Shown: positions 28,582-37,813 of the stretch, one piece after another
How positions within the stretch are numbered: the stretch's first letter is position 1
Layout of the letters: each line of letters starts with the position of its first letter
Origin: a bacterium
GTDB lineage: Bacteria; Patescibacteriota; CPR2; UBA1875; JAJYID01
Assembly (NCBI GenBank): GCA_021796415.1
Contig: JAJYJC010000005.1
Location: forward strand, 1 to 52,121
DNA length: 52,121 bases
Reading direction: 5' to 3'
The notes under the pieces: generated by a model
The model's database searches: none
What the model was told of the DNA's origin: nothing
What the model saw: the letters and a program-made list of their open reading frames with translations, nothing else
Position numbers and translations under genes: made by a program

Positions 28582-29877
28582 ATGTTTGAAATTATTCGCA
28601 ACATGTTTCGGAGGAAGCTAAGAACAATTCTTACAATATTTGGTATTGTCATCGGCGTTTTGGCATTAGTTGTTCTGGGCGCTTTGGCTGAAAAAATGAA
28701 CTTGATGCTAAAGGGCGGCGAGCAGTTTCTCACCGGGCAGATTACCGTTTCTTCTTCGCAAGGGGCAAGCGGCGAGAGAAACCCTTTTGCGTCCGGAGGA
28801 TTTCTAACAAAGGATCAGATTGACCAAATTGCAAAGGTTGATGGAGTAAAGGCGGTTCAGGCAGGAGTGGAGACAAGCTACATTGATCCCGATAAGAAGA
28901 ATGGAGGATCGGGGATCAGCTTTGGTCCGCCGCCGACCATTATGGGAGTCGATCTAAATAGCGACTTCAAAAATGAAAACTGGAAAACTTTAACCATGAA
29001 AAGCGGCAGAATGATCCAAAAGGGGGATGCGGGAGTTATTTCGGTCGGTTCAGACATCGCTTCTGATAAAAATTTAAAAACCGGCGATACATTTAAGATT
29101 GATAATAAAGACTTTAAAGTTGTCGGAGTTTTGGAAAAAACCATGACAGGCCCGGATAGTTATATTTTCATGAATATCGGAGATGCTCGGGCGATTTTAA
29201 TCGACCAGACGCCAACGTTAAAGGATTTGCAAGATAAATCAGCGAGTGCCAAACAGGCTGTGGCGGACCCATCATTTAAATACCTATCTCCTGCAGTGCA
29301 GAGCCAGATTGCCCAAGCAGCCAACTTTGACGTAAACAATATCAATTCTTCGGCTTCTGTAAGTTGGAAGGATGGCGCAGATCCGGAAAAGGTTTCCAAA
29401 GACATTGAGTCAAAAGTGAAGGACGTGAAGGCTCTTTCACCGGCGCAAGGCAAGAAGATGATCGAATCGGTATCAGTGCTTTTAAACGCCGTGATTATGG
29501 GAAGCGCGCTCATTGCTCTGGTTGTCGGATCGCTCTCCGTGATTAACACTATGATTATGTCGGTTTCAGAAAGAAGGCGCGAAATCGGCGTCAAGAAAGC
29601 GGTTGGCGCGCGCGACCGGCATATTATCAAAGAATACTTGATTGAATCATCCATGATTGGTCTTTTCGGCGGCCTTATCGGTCTGGGTATTGGTAGTGGA
29701 ATCGTATATCTAATCAATATGTCCACGGCGTCAAAGAATATCCAGATATTTGCCATCACACCGCGGCTTGCTATCGGGGCGATAGTATTTTCAATCGTGA
29801 TTGGCGCTGTAGCCGGTCTTTATCCGGCGTGGCATGCTGCGAGAGTCAACCCGGTATCGGCTTTAAAGGAAGAATAG
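28582..29877 (+). CDS. ABC transporter permease (MacB/FtsX type)
   Basis: NMFRRKLRTILTIFGIVIGV; ERRREIGVKKAVGA; YPAWHAARVNPVSALKEE. Confidence 0.92.
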   Translation: MFEIIRNMFRRKLRTILTIFGIVIGVLALVVLGALAEKMNLMLKGGEQFLTGQITVSSSQGASGERNPFASGGFLTKDQIDQIAKVDGVKAVQAGVETSYIDPDKKNGGSGISFGPPPTIMGVDLNSDFKNENWKTLTMKSGRMIQKGDAGVISVGSDIASDKNLKTGDTFKIDNKDFKVVGVLEKTMTGPDSYIFMNIGDARAILIDQTPTLKDLQDKSASAKQAVADPSFKYLSPAVQSQIAQAANFDVNNINSSASVSWKDGADPEKVSKDIESKVKDVKALSPAQGKKMIESVSVLLNAVIMGSALIALVVGSLSVINTMIMSVSERRREIGVKKAVGARDRHIIKEYLIESSMIGLFGGLIGLGIGSGIVYLINMSTASKNIQIFAITPRLAIGAIVFSIVIGAVAGLYPAWHAARVNPVSALKEE

Positions 29878-29940
29878 CTAAAAATTTCCAATTTCCAATG
29901 ATCAATTTCCAATAAAATTACAAATTTCAAAGGTAGATAA

Positions 29941-30636
29941 ATGGCAAAAAAAGACGAAAAAATACTTGAGGCAAGAAAGCTTACAAAAACTTATAAACCG
30001 AGCAAGGAAAACATTGTTCATGCTCTGAATAATTTAAACTTGGATATTAAAAAAGGTGAAATAGTAGCCATTATGGGACCGTCGGGATCGGGTAAGTCGA
30101 CGCTTTTAAATATGTTTGGTATTTTGGATCAACCATCGAGCGGCAAAGTAATTATCGATAAAAAAGATATTACAAAAGTTAAAAAGGGTGATTACCCGAG
30201 CATTAGATCAGAGATGGTTGGATTCATATTTCAGCAATACAACTTAATCCCAACGCTAACAGCTCTTGAAAACGTTATGTTGCCGCTTAAATACTCGGGA
30301 GTTAAGAAGAAGGAAGCAAAGAAAAGGGCGCTGAAGCATCTTGAAGAAGTAGGTATGGGCAAAAGAGCCAGTTCTAAGCCGACCCAGCTTTCCGGAGGCC
30401 AACAGCAAAGAGTAGCTATAGCGAGAGCCTTGGTTAACAACCCGGCGATTATCCTAGCCGATGAGCCGACCGGCAACCTAGATACCAAGACAGGCGATGA
30501 GATCATCGACATGATGACTGATCTCAACAAAAAAACCGGACAAACGTTCGTGATAGTTACCCATAATCCGGATGTGACGAGGATTGCGAACCGAGTGATA
30601 CATCTTCGAGACGGTAAACTAGAGAAGATAAAATAA
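29941..30636 (+). CDS. ABC transporter ATP-binding protein (MacB/LolD type)
   Basis: GPSGSGKSTLLNM, LSGGQQQRVAIARALVNNPAIILADEPTGNLD. Confidence 0.95.
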   Translation: MAKKDEKILEARKLTKTYKPSKENIVHALNNLNLDIKKGEIVAIMGPSGSGKSTLLNMFGILDQPSSGKVIIDKKDITKVKKGDYPSIRSEMVGFIFQQYNLIPTLTALENVMLPLKYSGVKKKEAKKRALKHLEEVGMGKRASSKPTQLSGGQQQRVAIARALVNNPAIILADEPTGNLDTKTGDEIIDMMTDLNKKTGQTFVIVTHNPDVTRIANRVIHLRDGKLEKIK

Positions 30637-30674
30637 AATAAAATAAAATAAATCTTTTTACCACGAGGGAAATT

Positions 30675-30702
30675 AAAAAAGCACCAATCGGTGCTTTTTT
30701 AA
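30675..30702. terminator. Rho-independent terminator
   Basis: aaaaaagcaccaatcggtgctttttt. Confidence 0.8.
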
Positions 30703-30720
30703 AGCATGTAGACTTTTATT

Positions 30721-30897
30721 TTACTCGCATCCGTGGCAGGCAGAACATCCTCCGCCACAGCCGCTTTCGATCTCTTTGGTTCCTTCTTTTTTCACATTTT
30801 TACTTTCGCAGCTGATGCATTTTACTTCCGGTGTATTGCCTTCAAGAAGTTCAAACTCAGCTTCGCAATCCTTGCATTTATATTTGTTGATTTTCAT
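30721..30897 (-). CDS. 58-aa FmdB-like zinc-ribbon protein, not in the ORF track
   Basis: MKINKYKCKDCEAEFELLEGNTPEVKCISCESKNVKKEGTKEIESGCGGGCSACHGCE. Confidence 0.75.
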   Translation of the reverse strand: MKINKYKCKDCEAEFELLEGNTPEVKCISCESKNVKKEGTKEIESGCGGGCSACHGCE

Positions 30898-30920
30898 ATT
30901 GCTCCTTTCGTTTGTTAATG

Positions 30921-30954
30921 GTTATTCAATGGTTATTCGGTGGTAATCCAATAG
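30921..30954. repeat. Left inverted repeat flanking four-helix-bundle gene
   Basis: gttattcaatggttattcggtggtaatccaatag; imperfect reverse complement of 31341-31374. Confidence 0.7.
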
Positions 30955-31344
30955 TTATTCAGTTGTTTTTCTATTGTTTTTCAAGATAGCAGTTATAAAA
31001 TTATTTAGTTTAATGCCCAGGTTTTTTATTTTCTTATCTAGATTATCATATTCTACTTGATTTATATACCTTAACTTGAGAGAAATATTTAAGAAGTGTA
31101 GGGTTTCCATTAAAGATCCGCGCGCTATGTAAAGAAACCTTGTGAAGTCCTTGTATGAATATCGTCCATAGCCCTCTGCGATGTTAGCCCCAACCGAATT
31201 AATTGCTCTTGTCAGTTGATCTCTGATCCCGTAGTGTTCGGATTTCGGCAGCTTATCAACCAAGCGATAAATATCTAATGCCAGCTCAACAGAAAGCCTA
31301 TATACTTCTAAATCCTGAAATCCCTCTTTTTTCTTATTATCCAT
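30955..31344 (-). CDS. Four-helix-bundle protein (23S rRNA intervening-sequence protein / S23 family)
   Basis: FQDLEVYRLSVELALDIYRLVDKLPKSEHYGIRDQLTRAINSVGANIAEGYGRYSYKDFTRFLYIARGSLMETLHFL. Confidence 0.9.
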   Translation of the reverse strand: MDNKKKEGFQDLEVYRLSVELALDIYRLVDKLPKSEHYGIRDQLTRAINSVGANIAEGYGRYSYKDFTRFLYIARGSLMETLHFLNISLKLRYINQVEYDNLDKKIKNLGIKLNNFITAILKNNRKTTE

Positions 31345-31374
31345 TGAGTAACTACCGAATAACTATTGAATAAC
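31341..31374. repeat. Right inverted repeat flanking four-helix-bundle gene
   Basis: ccattgagtaactaccgaataactattgaataac. Confidence 0.7.
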
Positions 31375-31384
31375 AACCGATGAT

Positions 31385-31717
31385 CTATTTTACTAGTTTT
31401 TTAAAAACTTCCGGCTCTGTTGCGGCAAGGTCTGCCAAAATCTTTCTATCAATCTCGATATGCCTGTCTTTTAGGGATTTCATAAAATCTGAATATTTTG
31501 TGCCGTTTAGCCTGCAGGCCGCTGAAATTCTAGCGATCCATAGCGATCTGAAGTCGCGCTTTTTTGTTCTCCTATCACGGTATGCATAGGACATGGAGTG
31601 GAGCAATGCCTCTTTTGCGCCCTTTATGGATGAAGTCCTGGCATGTGACATACCTTTGACTTGCTTCATTATTTTTTTATGCTTTTTGCGTGTAGTAACG
31701 CCTCTTTTGACTCTCAT
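31385..31717 (-). CDS. rplT: 50S ribosomal protein L20
   Basis: MRVKRGVTTRKKHKKIMKQVKG...YAYRDRRTKKRDFRSLWIARISAACR. Confidence 0.96.
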   Translation of the reverse strand: MRVKRGVTTRKKHKKIMKQVKGMSHARTSSIKGAKEALLHSMSYAYRDRRTKKRDFRSLWIARISAACRLNGTKYSDFMKSLKDRHIEIDRKILADLAATEPEVFKKLVK

Positions 31718-31720
31718 TTA

Positions 31721-31915
31721 TTATCCTCTGATTTGCTTTTTTACATTTTTATAGTCAGCGGGGGAAACCGATGCATTTTTTGTATCGTCTCTCTTCCTGT
31801 CCGGGGACTTTTTCTCCAAAATATGATTGCCGTAGGCTCGGGCTCTTATGAGCTTGCCCTTTTTGGTCAATTTAAATCTTTTTACCGCAGCTTTGTGCGT
31901 TTTCATCTTTGGCAT
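31721..31915 (-). CDS. rpmI: 50S ribosomal protein L35
   Basis: MPKMKTHKAAVKRFKLTKKGKLIRARAYGNHILEKKSPDRKR; start placed at MPKMK. Confidence 0.93.
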   Translation of the reverse strand: MPKMKTHKAAVKRFKLTKKGKLIRARAYGNHILEKKSPDRKRDDTKNASVSPADYKNVKKQIRG

Positions 31916-32055
31916 TACTAATTTTCTCCTTACTAATTCTCTTGTAACCAATTGCTAATCATGCTAATTTACTTATCTTCATTAAGGATGCTTGAATTTT
32001 AATCGCGCCCCTTATCTAGAGTATGTATATCGGTATTATTTGTAATTGGTTACGC

Positions 32056-32565
32056 TTATTTTTCTTTTTTTGGAGCCAGAATGATCCCAGCTTCTCTTCC
32101 CGTGAATGCTACATCTTGTTCAACCGTTGAAACGTCCTCTAACTTTTCAGCAAACTTTCTCAAGACCTTTTCACCAATGTCCTTATGGGTAATCTCTCTG
32201 CCCTTAAAGAATAATCTGACCTTTACCTTGTTTCCTGACAAGAGAAATTTTTTAGCGCTTTTTGCCTTCGTCTCCATGTCGTGCTCGCCTATCTTTGAGC
32301 TTAGGCGGACACCTTTCATCTCAACATTTCGTTGTTTTTTCTTCTGGGTTTGTTCCTGTTTGCGTTTCTCGTATTTAAATTTCCCCCAATCTATAATCTT
32401 TGCAACGGGGGGATTTGCATTTGGAGATATTTCCACAAGATCCAATCCTTCCTCTTCCGCGGTTCTTAGCGCTTCAGGCAATGAAACAACTCCGATTTGT
32501 TCGCCGTTTATGTCAAGCAGGCGCACTTCCTTTGCCTTAATCTGGTGGTTTATGTTGTATCTTAT
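32056..32565 (-). CDS. infC: Translation initiation factor IF-3, probable non-canonical start (ATA at 32565 or ATT at 32571)
   Basis: Conserved N-terminus RYNINHQIKAKEVRLLDINGEQIGVV begins upstream of the first GTG (32526); SD aaaggag at 32574-32580. Confidence 0.88.
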   Translation of the reverse strand: MRYNINHQIKAKEVRLLDINGEQIGVVSLPEALRTAEEEGLDLVEISPNANPPVAKIIDWGKFKYEKRKQEQTQKKKQRNVEMKGVRLSSKIGEHDMETKAKSAKKFLLSGNKVKVRLFFKGREITHKDIGEKVLRKFAEKLEDVSTVEQDVAFTGREAGIILAPKKEK

Positions 32566-32641
32566 AGAAATTACTCCTTTAATTTTCCTCGAATATCATA
32601 GCAAAAAATGAGCTTGGTGTCAATTGTATTTAAGATGCCTT

Positions 32642-33544
32642 TTAAGATGCCTTTGCCTTGGTTTTTGCCTCTTGTTTTGCCGGGGCTTTTTTGCGGGCTA
32701 CTATTAGCTTCAACTGTCTGGTGGAGATTTGGCAAACAATAGGAGTTTTGCAGGCAATTGATCCGTCGATTGCCACATCCATTGGTTTTGGCGTGTTTAT
32801 GGCTATTCGTTTGGCCCGAAACAGTGAAATGTCCGGCTTTTTCTCCGGTTTTAGCTTCTCGGGATCCATTATATATTTTAAAGAATTTAGCCCCGACATC
32901 TTTCCGGTAATTAAAATGTCCAGCAGATTTGATTTTGAATCTTGCGGCTGATTTTCTGAAAACCTGGCATTTGATATCTGAATATTGAAAAAGTCGGTCT
33001 CAACGATGAAGTCGTCATTAAAGTTCAAAATGGCTCGCTGAGGCTTAAACTTAGAAGCCCATGAAAGAGCGTTTCGATAGTATTTTGTTTTCTGGAACAG
33101 GGAATCTTCAGTCGGCTTTGCATTAGTAATTTCTGCGCTAAACCCGATATTTACGCTTGTGATAAAATATTTCTTTCCCACTTTTCCGACATCTAAAATG
33201 TCTATTTTTCTGGCAGCCAGAATGTTGCATGCGGTCTGCCAGTCAAGTATGCCAAGAGACTTGGCGAGTTCATTCTTGTGTCCTATGGGGATCATGCCGA
33301 CGGCCACGTCATTCTTGCCAATGCCGTTTATAACCTCATTTATCGTACCGGTACCGCCGACAGCAACAATCGTTTTGTAGCCCTTTTTAATGCCCAGATT
33401 CGTGAGCTTTGTGATGTCTCCTTCACCAATGCTTTTTACGAACTCACCGGCAATGCCAAGCTCCTTCAATCGCGCTTTCAAGCGATCCTGGATTTTATTT
33501 ATGCGCCCGCCTCCTGAAGCGGGATTTAGAATATAGTAGTACAT
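32642..33544 (-). CDS. Diacylglycerol kinase family lipid kinase
   Basis: YILNPASGGGRINK, VAVGGTGTINEVINGI, GMIPIGHKNELAKSLGI. Confidence 0.88.
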   Translation of the reverse strand: MYYYILNPASGGGRINKIQDRLKARLKELGIAGEFVKSIGEGDITKLTNLGIKKGYKTIVAVGGTGTINEVINGIGKNDVAVGMIPIGHKNELAKSLGILDWQTACNILAARKIDILDVGKVGKKYFITSVNIGFSAEITNAKPTEDSLFQKTKYYRNALSWASKFKPQRAILNFNDDFIVETDFFNIQISNARFSENQPQDSKSNLLDILITGKMSGLNSLKYIMDPEKLKPEKKPDISLFRAKRIAINTPKPMDVAIDGSIACKTPIVCQISTRQLKLIVARKKAPAKQEAKTKAKAS

Positions 33545-33593
33545 AAAAATAATTTACAATTTGAAATTAGAAATTTGAAATGGAATACGCCGA

Positions 33594-34028
33594 TCATTTT
33601 TTGGCGCTTTTTTCTTTTTCTTGTGTCTCTTCGACTTCCAGGATGGGTTCGAGCTCAACTTCCTTCTTTGTTTCAGCCATAGCGCATTTGCCTGAAAAGA
33701 CAGCGCCGGGAGAAACGACCAAGATCCCGGCTTGTATGTCGCCGTAAACTCTGCCGGTCTCAGATATTTGCAATGTGTCGGTAGCTTCGACATTACCTTG
33801 GACGACACCGGAAATGTAGACATTCTTTGCCTTGATGCTGGCTACGACATTTGCACTGCCGCCGATTTGGACGCTTGCTTTTGTTCTGATGTCACCAGAG
33901 ACGTGGCCATTGATGTTGATGTCCCCGTCACTTTTAAGGTTCCCCTTAAGTTTTACCGATGAGCCGACAATCGTTTCGATGTTTTGGCTGTCCATAGTGG
34001 GCGTGAAATCGTCTTTTTTCTCAAACAT
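33594..34028 (-). CDS. Bactofilin (polymer-forming cytoskeletal protein)
   Basis: IVGSSVKLKGNLKSDGDININGHVSGDIRTKASVQIGGSANVVASIKAKNVYISGVVQGNV. Confidence 0.93.
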   Translation of the reverse strand: MFEKKDDFTPTMDSQNIETIVGSSVKLKGNLKSDGDININGHVSGDIRTKASVQIGGSANVVASIKAKNVYISGVVQGNVEATDTLQISETGRVYGDIQAGILVVSPGAVFSGKCAMAETKKEVELEPILEVEETQEKEKSAKK

Positions 34029-34172
34029 GATAACTCCTTACTAATTTAATGTTGCTAAATACTAATCATACTAATTTACTAATTCTCATTAAAGCTACTT
34101 TGAATTTTAATCACGCTTCTTTTATTTAAAATACGTATATTATTATTTGTAATTGGTTACACTTATTTGCTT

Positions 34173-34643
34173 TCATTCTTTCATTGCTTTTTTTATTGCT
34201 TCTTCTTCCTCTGCGCTGAGAGTATTTGTGGATTTGCCGTCTTTGACTTGCTTTGCATAAACCCTTGTGCCTTCTCTGGCGTGCATGCTGGAGATTACAA
34301 AGCCATTATCGTCGTTATCAAGCAGTGCAACGGAAAAGCTCTGGTTTCCTCCTGTGTCGTTTTTGCCAAATGGGTTGTATCTGATAAAGCCTGTTTTTTG
34401 GAGGCTGCGCTGCATTTTCCTGCCGATTTTTACCATCTCGATCTGCATCTTCTTGGCGTATTGCTCGACTTCCTTGGTTTCATGCAAGTATTTTTCAAGG
34501 ACCTTGTATACATCGCCGTTTTTGTCGGTATTAAAAAGTTCGCTGGCGCGCTTGTAGATTTTGTTTTGGCGATAGGTTAAAAAGACTAGCCAAATGGCTA
34601 GAATAAATGTTGCTCCAGCGATGATAAGAAGATTTGTGTCTAT
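34173..34643 (-). CDS. DUF4446-like membrane protein; likely ATA start at 34643
   Basis: TGFIRYNPFGKNDTGGNQSFSVALLDNDDNGFVISSMHAREGTRVYAK; frame extends upstream to IDTNLLIIAGATFILAIWLVFLTYRQNKIYKRASELFNTD with no ATG/GTG/TTG. Confidence 0.75.
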   Translation of the reverse strand: MDTNLLIIAGATFILAIWLVFLTYRQNKIYKRASELFNTDKNGDVYKVLEKYLHETKEVEQYAKKMQIEMVKIGRKMQRSLQKTGFIRYNPFGKNDTGGNQSFSVALLDNDDNGFVISSMHAREGTRVYAKQVKDGKSTNTLSAEEEEAIKKAMKE

Positions 34644-34745
34644 TTTAAGGTCTCCCGCTTCAAAGTTAAGGGTATTATACCTTGCAATAAGTGCGACTTC
34701 AAGACTTATCTTGTAATGGTTTTGCCTATAAAATATAATCTAACC

Positions 34746-35015
34746 ATGGCAAAGAAAAAGAAATCTCCCAAAAAGAGAAATTTAAAGTATGGCACGATTA
34801 GCGCCGGTGCGGCGAAATCCGATGCGGTAGTTTCAATCGGCAAAAAAGAACCGAAAGATGAAGTTCAAGACGTCTGGTTTAAAAAAGAGCTTAGGCGAAA
34901 CCTGATATTCCTGGCAGTTTTCTTTTTAACCCTCATTACAATTTACATTTTGGTTACAAAAACAAATGCGCTGAATCCTGTTTTGGCAATCTTTGGACTG
35001 CAGAATCTATATTAA
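34746..35015 (+). CDS. Small basic single-TM hypothetical protein
   Basis: MAKKKKSPKKRNLKYG...RRNLIFLAVFFLTLITIYIL. Confidence 0.6.
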   Translation: MAKKKKSPKKRNLKYGTISAGAAKSDAVVSIGKKEPKDEVQDVWFKKELRRNLIFLAVFFLTLITIYILVTKTNALNPVLAIFGLQNLY

Positions 35016-35030
35016 ATACATTAATTTTCA

Positions 35031-35063
35031 ATTTTCAGTTCTCAATTTTCATTGAATGTCCCA
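35031..35063. repeat. Left direct repeat flanking IVP-like relic
   Basis: attttcagttctcaattttcattgaatgtccca; one mismatch to 35473-35505. Confidence 0.85.
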
Positions 35064-35069
35064 TTTGAT

Positions 35070-35453
35070 CAATTCTTTATTGTTTCTTTTTCTTTTAGCG
35101 AAGATGTGATTTTCTGAAATATCATTGTTAGCTCTTGCGCTTCTTGCCACAGCTTTCCAGCTTCTTCTTTTTTCTCGGGAAGACAGCGGACAATCATTCT
35201 CAACCAATGCTTGGTTTCCTGGGCCTCTTTTTTACAAATGAAGATCTTATTTTCGGAAATCTTTCTTTGAACTTGCCGCGTTGGCTTCCATGTAGTTCGC
35301 TCCGACGCTTGTTCCTGAACGAATCAGCTGGCTTACAAGCGGCTTTGTTATCGCATCTTGCTTTATGCTTTTACAGAAATCAATAATCATCTCGCCAAAC
35401 TTTGCTGTCCGCTCTTCCAGGGTGTATTCGTTTTTGTTTGAAAACTGCTTCAT
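35070..35453 (-). pseudogene. Four-helix-bundle (IVP/S23-like) gene, frameshifted
   Basis: LEERTAKFGEMIIDFCKSIKQDAITKPLVSQLIRSGTSVGANYMEANAASSKKDFRK* then in another frame IFICKKEAQETKHWLRMIVRCLPEKKEEAGKLWQEAQELTMIFQKI. Confidence 0.85.
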
Positions 35454-35472
35454 TTATTTTGGTTAATTTTTA

Positions 35473-35505
35473 ATTTTCAGTTCTCAATTTTCATTGAATG
35501 TTCCA
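35473..35505. repeat. Right direct repeat flanking IVP-like relic
   Basis: attttcagttctcaattttcattgaatgttcca. Confidence 0.85.
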
Positions 35506-35528
35506 TTGATACAATGCTTCATTGAAAA

Positions 35529-37040
35529 TTAATTTTTTGGCCTATACTGCAAGGCTTCGGCGATGTGACTGGATTTAATATTTTCGCTTGATTCAAGATC
35601 GGCAATGGTGCGAGCCAGCTTCAAAACTTTCGTGTAAGATCTTGCGGACAGATAGAGTTTTTCGATGGCGGACTTGAGCAGTTCGGAGGACTCTTTGTCG
35701 AGTTGGCAAAAATCCTTGATGTCGCGGGAATCCATCTCGGAATTTGTTATTTTTTTGCTTTCTTGAAATCGATCCAGCTGGATTTTCCTGGCTTTTTCGA
35801 CTCGTTCCTTGATTTTTGCCGAATTCTCAGCTTTCTTATCGGATAATAATTTCTCGTGCTCAACCCTTGGCACTTCGATGTGCAAATCAATCCTGTCTAA
35901 AATCGGCCCCGATATTTTCTTCTGATATTTTAGGATTTGGTAGGGCGAGCAAGAGCAGTTCTTGACAGGATCGTTCAAAAATCCGCAAGGGCAGGGATTT
36001 TGGGCGGCGACAAAGATAAACTTTGCCGGGAATGTGAGGGAGCCGCTGGCGCGGGAAATAGTTACGGTGCCGTCTTCAAGCGGCTGGCGCAGCATTTCCA
36101 CTACAAATCTTGGAAACTCCGGCAGTTCGTCCAGAAAAAGTACGCCGCGGTGGGCAAGAGATATCTCACCCGGTTTCGGCCATTGGCCGCCGCCGACAAG
36201 AGCGATGTTCGATGCGGTATGATGAGGGTTGCGGAATGGGCGAGCGGTGATTAAGGCTTTATCCTTTGGCAAAACACCGGTTATCGAATAAATCTTTGAT
36301 ATTTCCAGCGCTTCGTCGAAGGTTAGCTTGGGAAGAATTGTGGTAAGTGTCTTGGCAAGCAGGGTTTTGCCGGATCCCGGAGGACCGCTCATCAGGATGT
36401 TGTGTCCGCCGGCAGCGGCGATTTCCAGAGCGCGTTTGGCGTGTTCCTGTCCTTTGACATTCGCCATATCCAGGAATGTGTCTTCCGTTTCTGAAAAATT
36501 GATCTCAAAATCCTTTTCTTTGGCAATACCTTTCTCTTTTCTGAAGTGGAGAATCAGACTCCTCAATGTATCAACCGGGAGGATTTCGCTTCCCTTGACG
36601 ATTACCGCTTCCTTGGCGTTCACCTTGGGTACAATCATCTGCTTGTAGCCCTTTTGCTTTGCCATCATGGAAACAGGCAGGACTCCATTCACCTTTCGCA
36701 GTTTGCCGCCGAGCGAAAGTTCGCCGATAACAACAGAATTTTCCGTATCAAAAGCTATCTGCTCGGACGCCGCCAGGATGCCAAGCGCAATGGGCAGGTC
36801 AAATGCCGGGCCCTCTTTCTTGATATTTGCCGGGGCGAGATTTACTGTAATCCTCTTCTGCGGAAACTCTGCGCCTGAGTTTTTGATGGCGCTTTTGACC
36901 CTTTCCTTCGCTTCTTCGACCGCTTTGTCAGGCAGGCCAACGATATTAAAGCAGGGGAGGCCGCGTGACAGATCCACCTCGACATCTATTTCCTCGCATT
37001 CCAGCCCGATAACGGTTGCTGATTTCACTTTTGATAGCAT
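35529..37040 (-). CDS. comM: YifB/ComM family Mg-chelatase-like AAA+ ATPase
   Basis: MLSKVKSATVIGLECEEIDVEVDLSRGLPCFNIVGLPDKAVEEAKERV; MSGPPGSGKTLLAKTL; FRNPHHTASNIALVGGG. Confidence 0.93.
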   Translation of the reverse strand: MLSKVKSATVIGLECEEIDVEVDLSRGLPCFNIVGLPDKAVEEAKERVKSAIKNSGAEFPQKRITVNLAPANIKKEGPAFDLPIALGILAASEQIAFDTENSVVIGELSLGGKLRKVNGVLPVSMMAKQKGYKQMIVPKVNAKEAVIVKGSEILPVDTLRSLILHFRKEKGIAKEKDFEINFSETEDTFLDMANVKGQEHAKRALEIAAAGGHNILMSGPPGSGKTLLAKTLTTILPKLTFDEALEISKIYSITGVLPKDKALITARPFRNPHHTASNIALVGGGQWPKPGEISLAHRGVLFLDELPEFPRFVVEMLRQPLEDGTVTISRASGSLTFPAKFIFVAAQNPCPCGFLNDPVKNCSCSPYQILKYQKKISGPILDRIDLHIEVPRVEHEKLLSDKKAENSAKIKERVEKARKIQLDRFQESKKITNSEMDSRDIKDFCQLDKESSELLKSAIEKLYLSARSYTKVLKLARTIADLESSENIKSSHIAEALQYRPKN

Positions 37041-37171
37041 AAGGACTATTTTACGGCAAAGAAAAAACCAAAAACAAGTATACAAAGCGAGAATTTTCAA
37101 TTTTCAAGTATCAATTTTCCTGACCGCCGGCCGGCAGGCATTCAATGTTCAATTTTCAGGATTCAAAAGTT

Positions 37172-37216
37172 GTCATTCTGGCCTGCCTTGCCGGCAGGCA
37201 GGCCCGTCCAGAATCG
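37172..37216. repeat. REP-like repeat with gcctgccttgccggcaggcaggc core
   Basis: Same family as 39937 copy inside murT. Confidence 0.85.
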
Positions 37217-37327
37217 GTTGAACAATGGCTTTGGTTGTGCTAATATGTTTTTAACAGAAGGAGGGCAAAGTTTTACTCCTTCTTTTGCGTCCTTAATCAG
37301 CCTAATTTTCCTGGAAAAGGAGGAGTA

Positions 37328-37804
37328 ATGGCAACGCAAGCTTATGGAAAGATTGATTCTGTTCGTGAATGGGAAAAAATATACAATTTTAGATTTTTCC
37401 CGCTTATCCAGCAACTGATAAATGGCGGCACTGATGTCGAGCCGGTTTACAGCGGCAAGGGTTGCGAAGTATGCCCTTATTGTGCCGTTTATCCTTGGCA
37501 AGGTTTCATGGGAATGCACTTTTGCCTCCTTTGTTTTATGGAGACAAAGAAGATCCTTGAACTTGGCAATGGCCTTGACTTCGATGGCCAGGGCTGCGAC
37601 GGACGGCATCAGAAAGGTCGAATTTCCCGGAAAAAACGCAAGCAGCTTTTCCGGAAGCTCAGAGCAAAAACCGGCAATAGGCACGGACCGTACAAAATCA
37701 TCCGCACGAGGCCTTACGATCCCTTTACTCCTCTGATCAAGGATGACGCTGGCAGGATCGTCAACATCCTTTCTCAGAGGATAGAGGTCCTGAAAACCGG
37801 CTAG
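37328..37804 (+). CDS. Hypothetical cysteine-containing protein (158 aa)
   Basis: GGAG RBS (aaaggaggagtaatg); GKGCEVCPYCAVYPWQGFMGMHFCLLCFME. Confidence 0.6.
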   Translation: MATQAYGKIDSVREWEKIYNFRFFPLIQQLINGGTDVEPVYSGKGCEVCPYCAVYPWQGFMGMHFCLLCFMETKKILELGNGLDFDGQGCDGRHQKGRISRKKRKQLFRKLRAKTGNRHGPYKIIRTRPYDPFTPLIKDDAGRIVNILSQRIEVLKTG

Positions 37805-37813
37805 GAGGCGATA

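Noticed and set aside
30630-30652. Pentanucleotide tract aaaat x ~4-5 after the ABC ATPase gene
   Set aside because: Short intergenic AT tract with no sign of phase variation of a reading frame.
33594-37100. Long antisense ORFs over bactofilin and comM
   Set aside because: Sense-strand proteins have clear family motifs; antisense frames have none.
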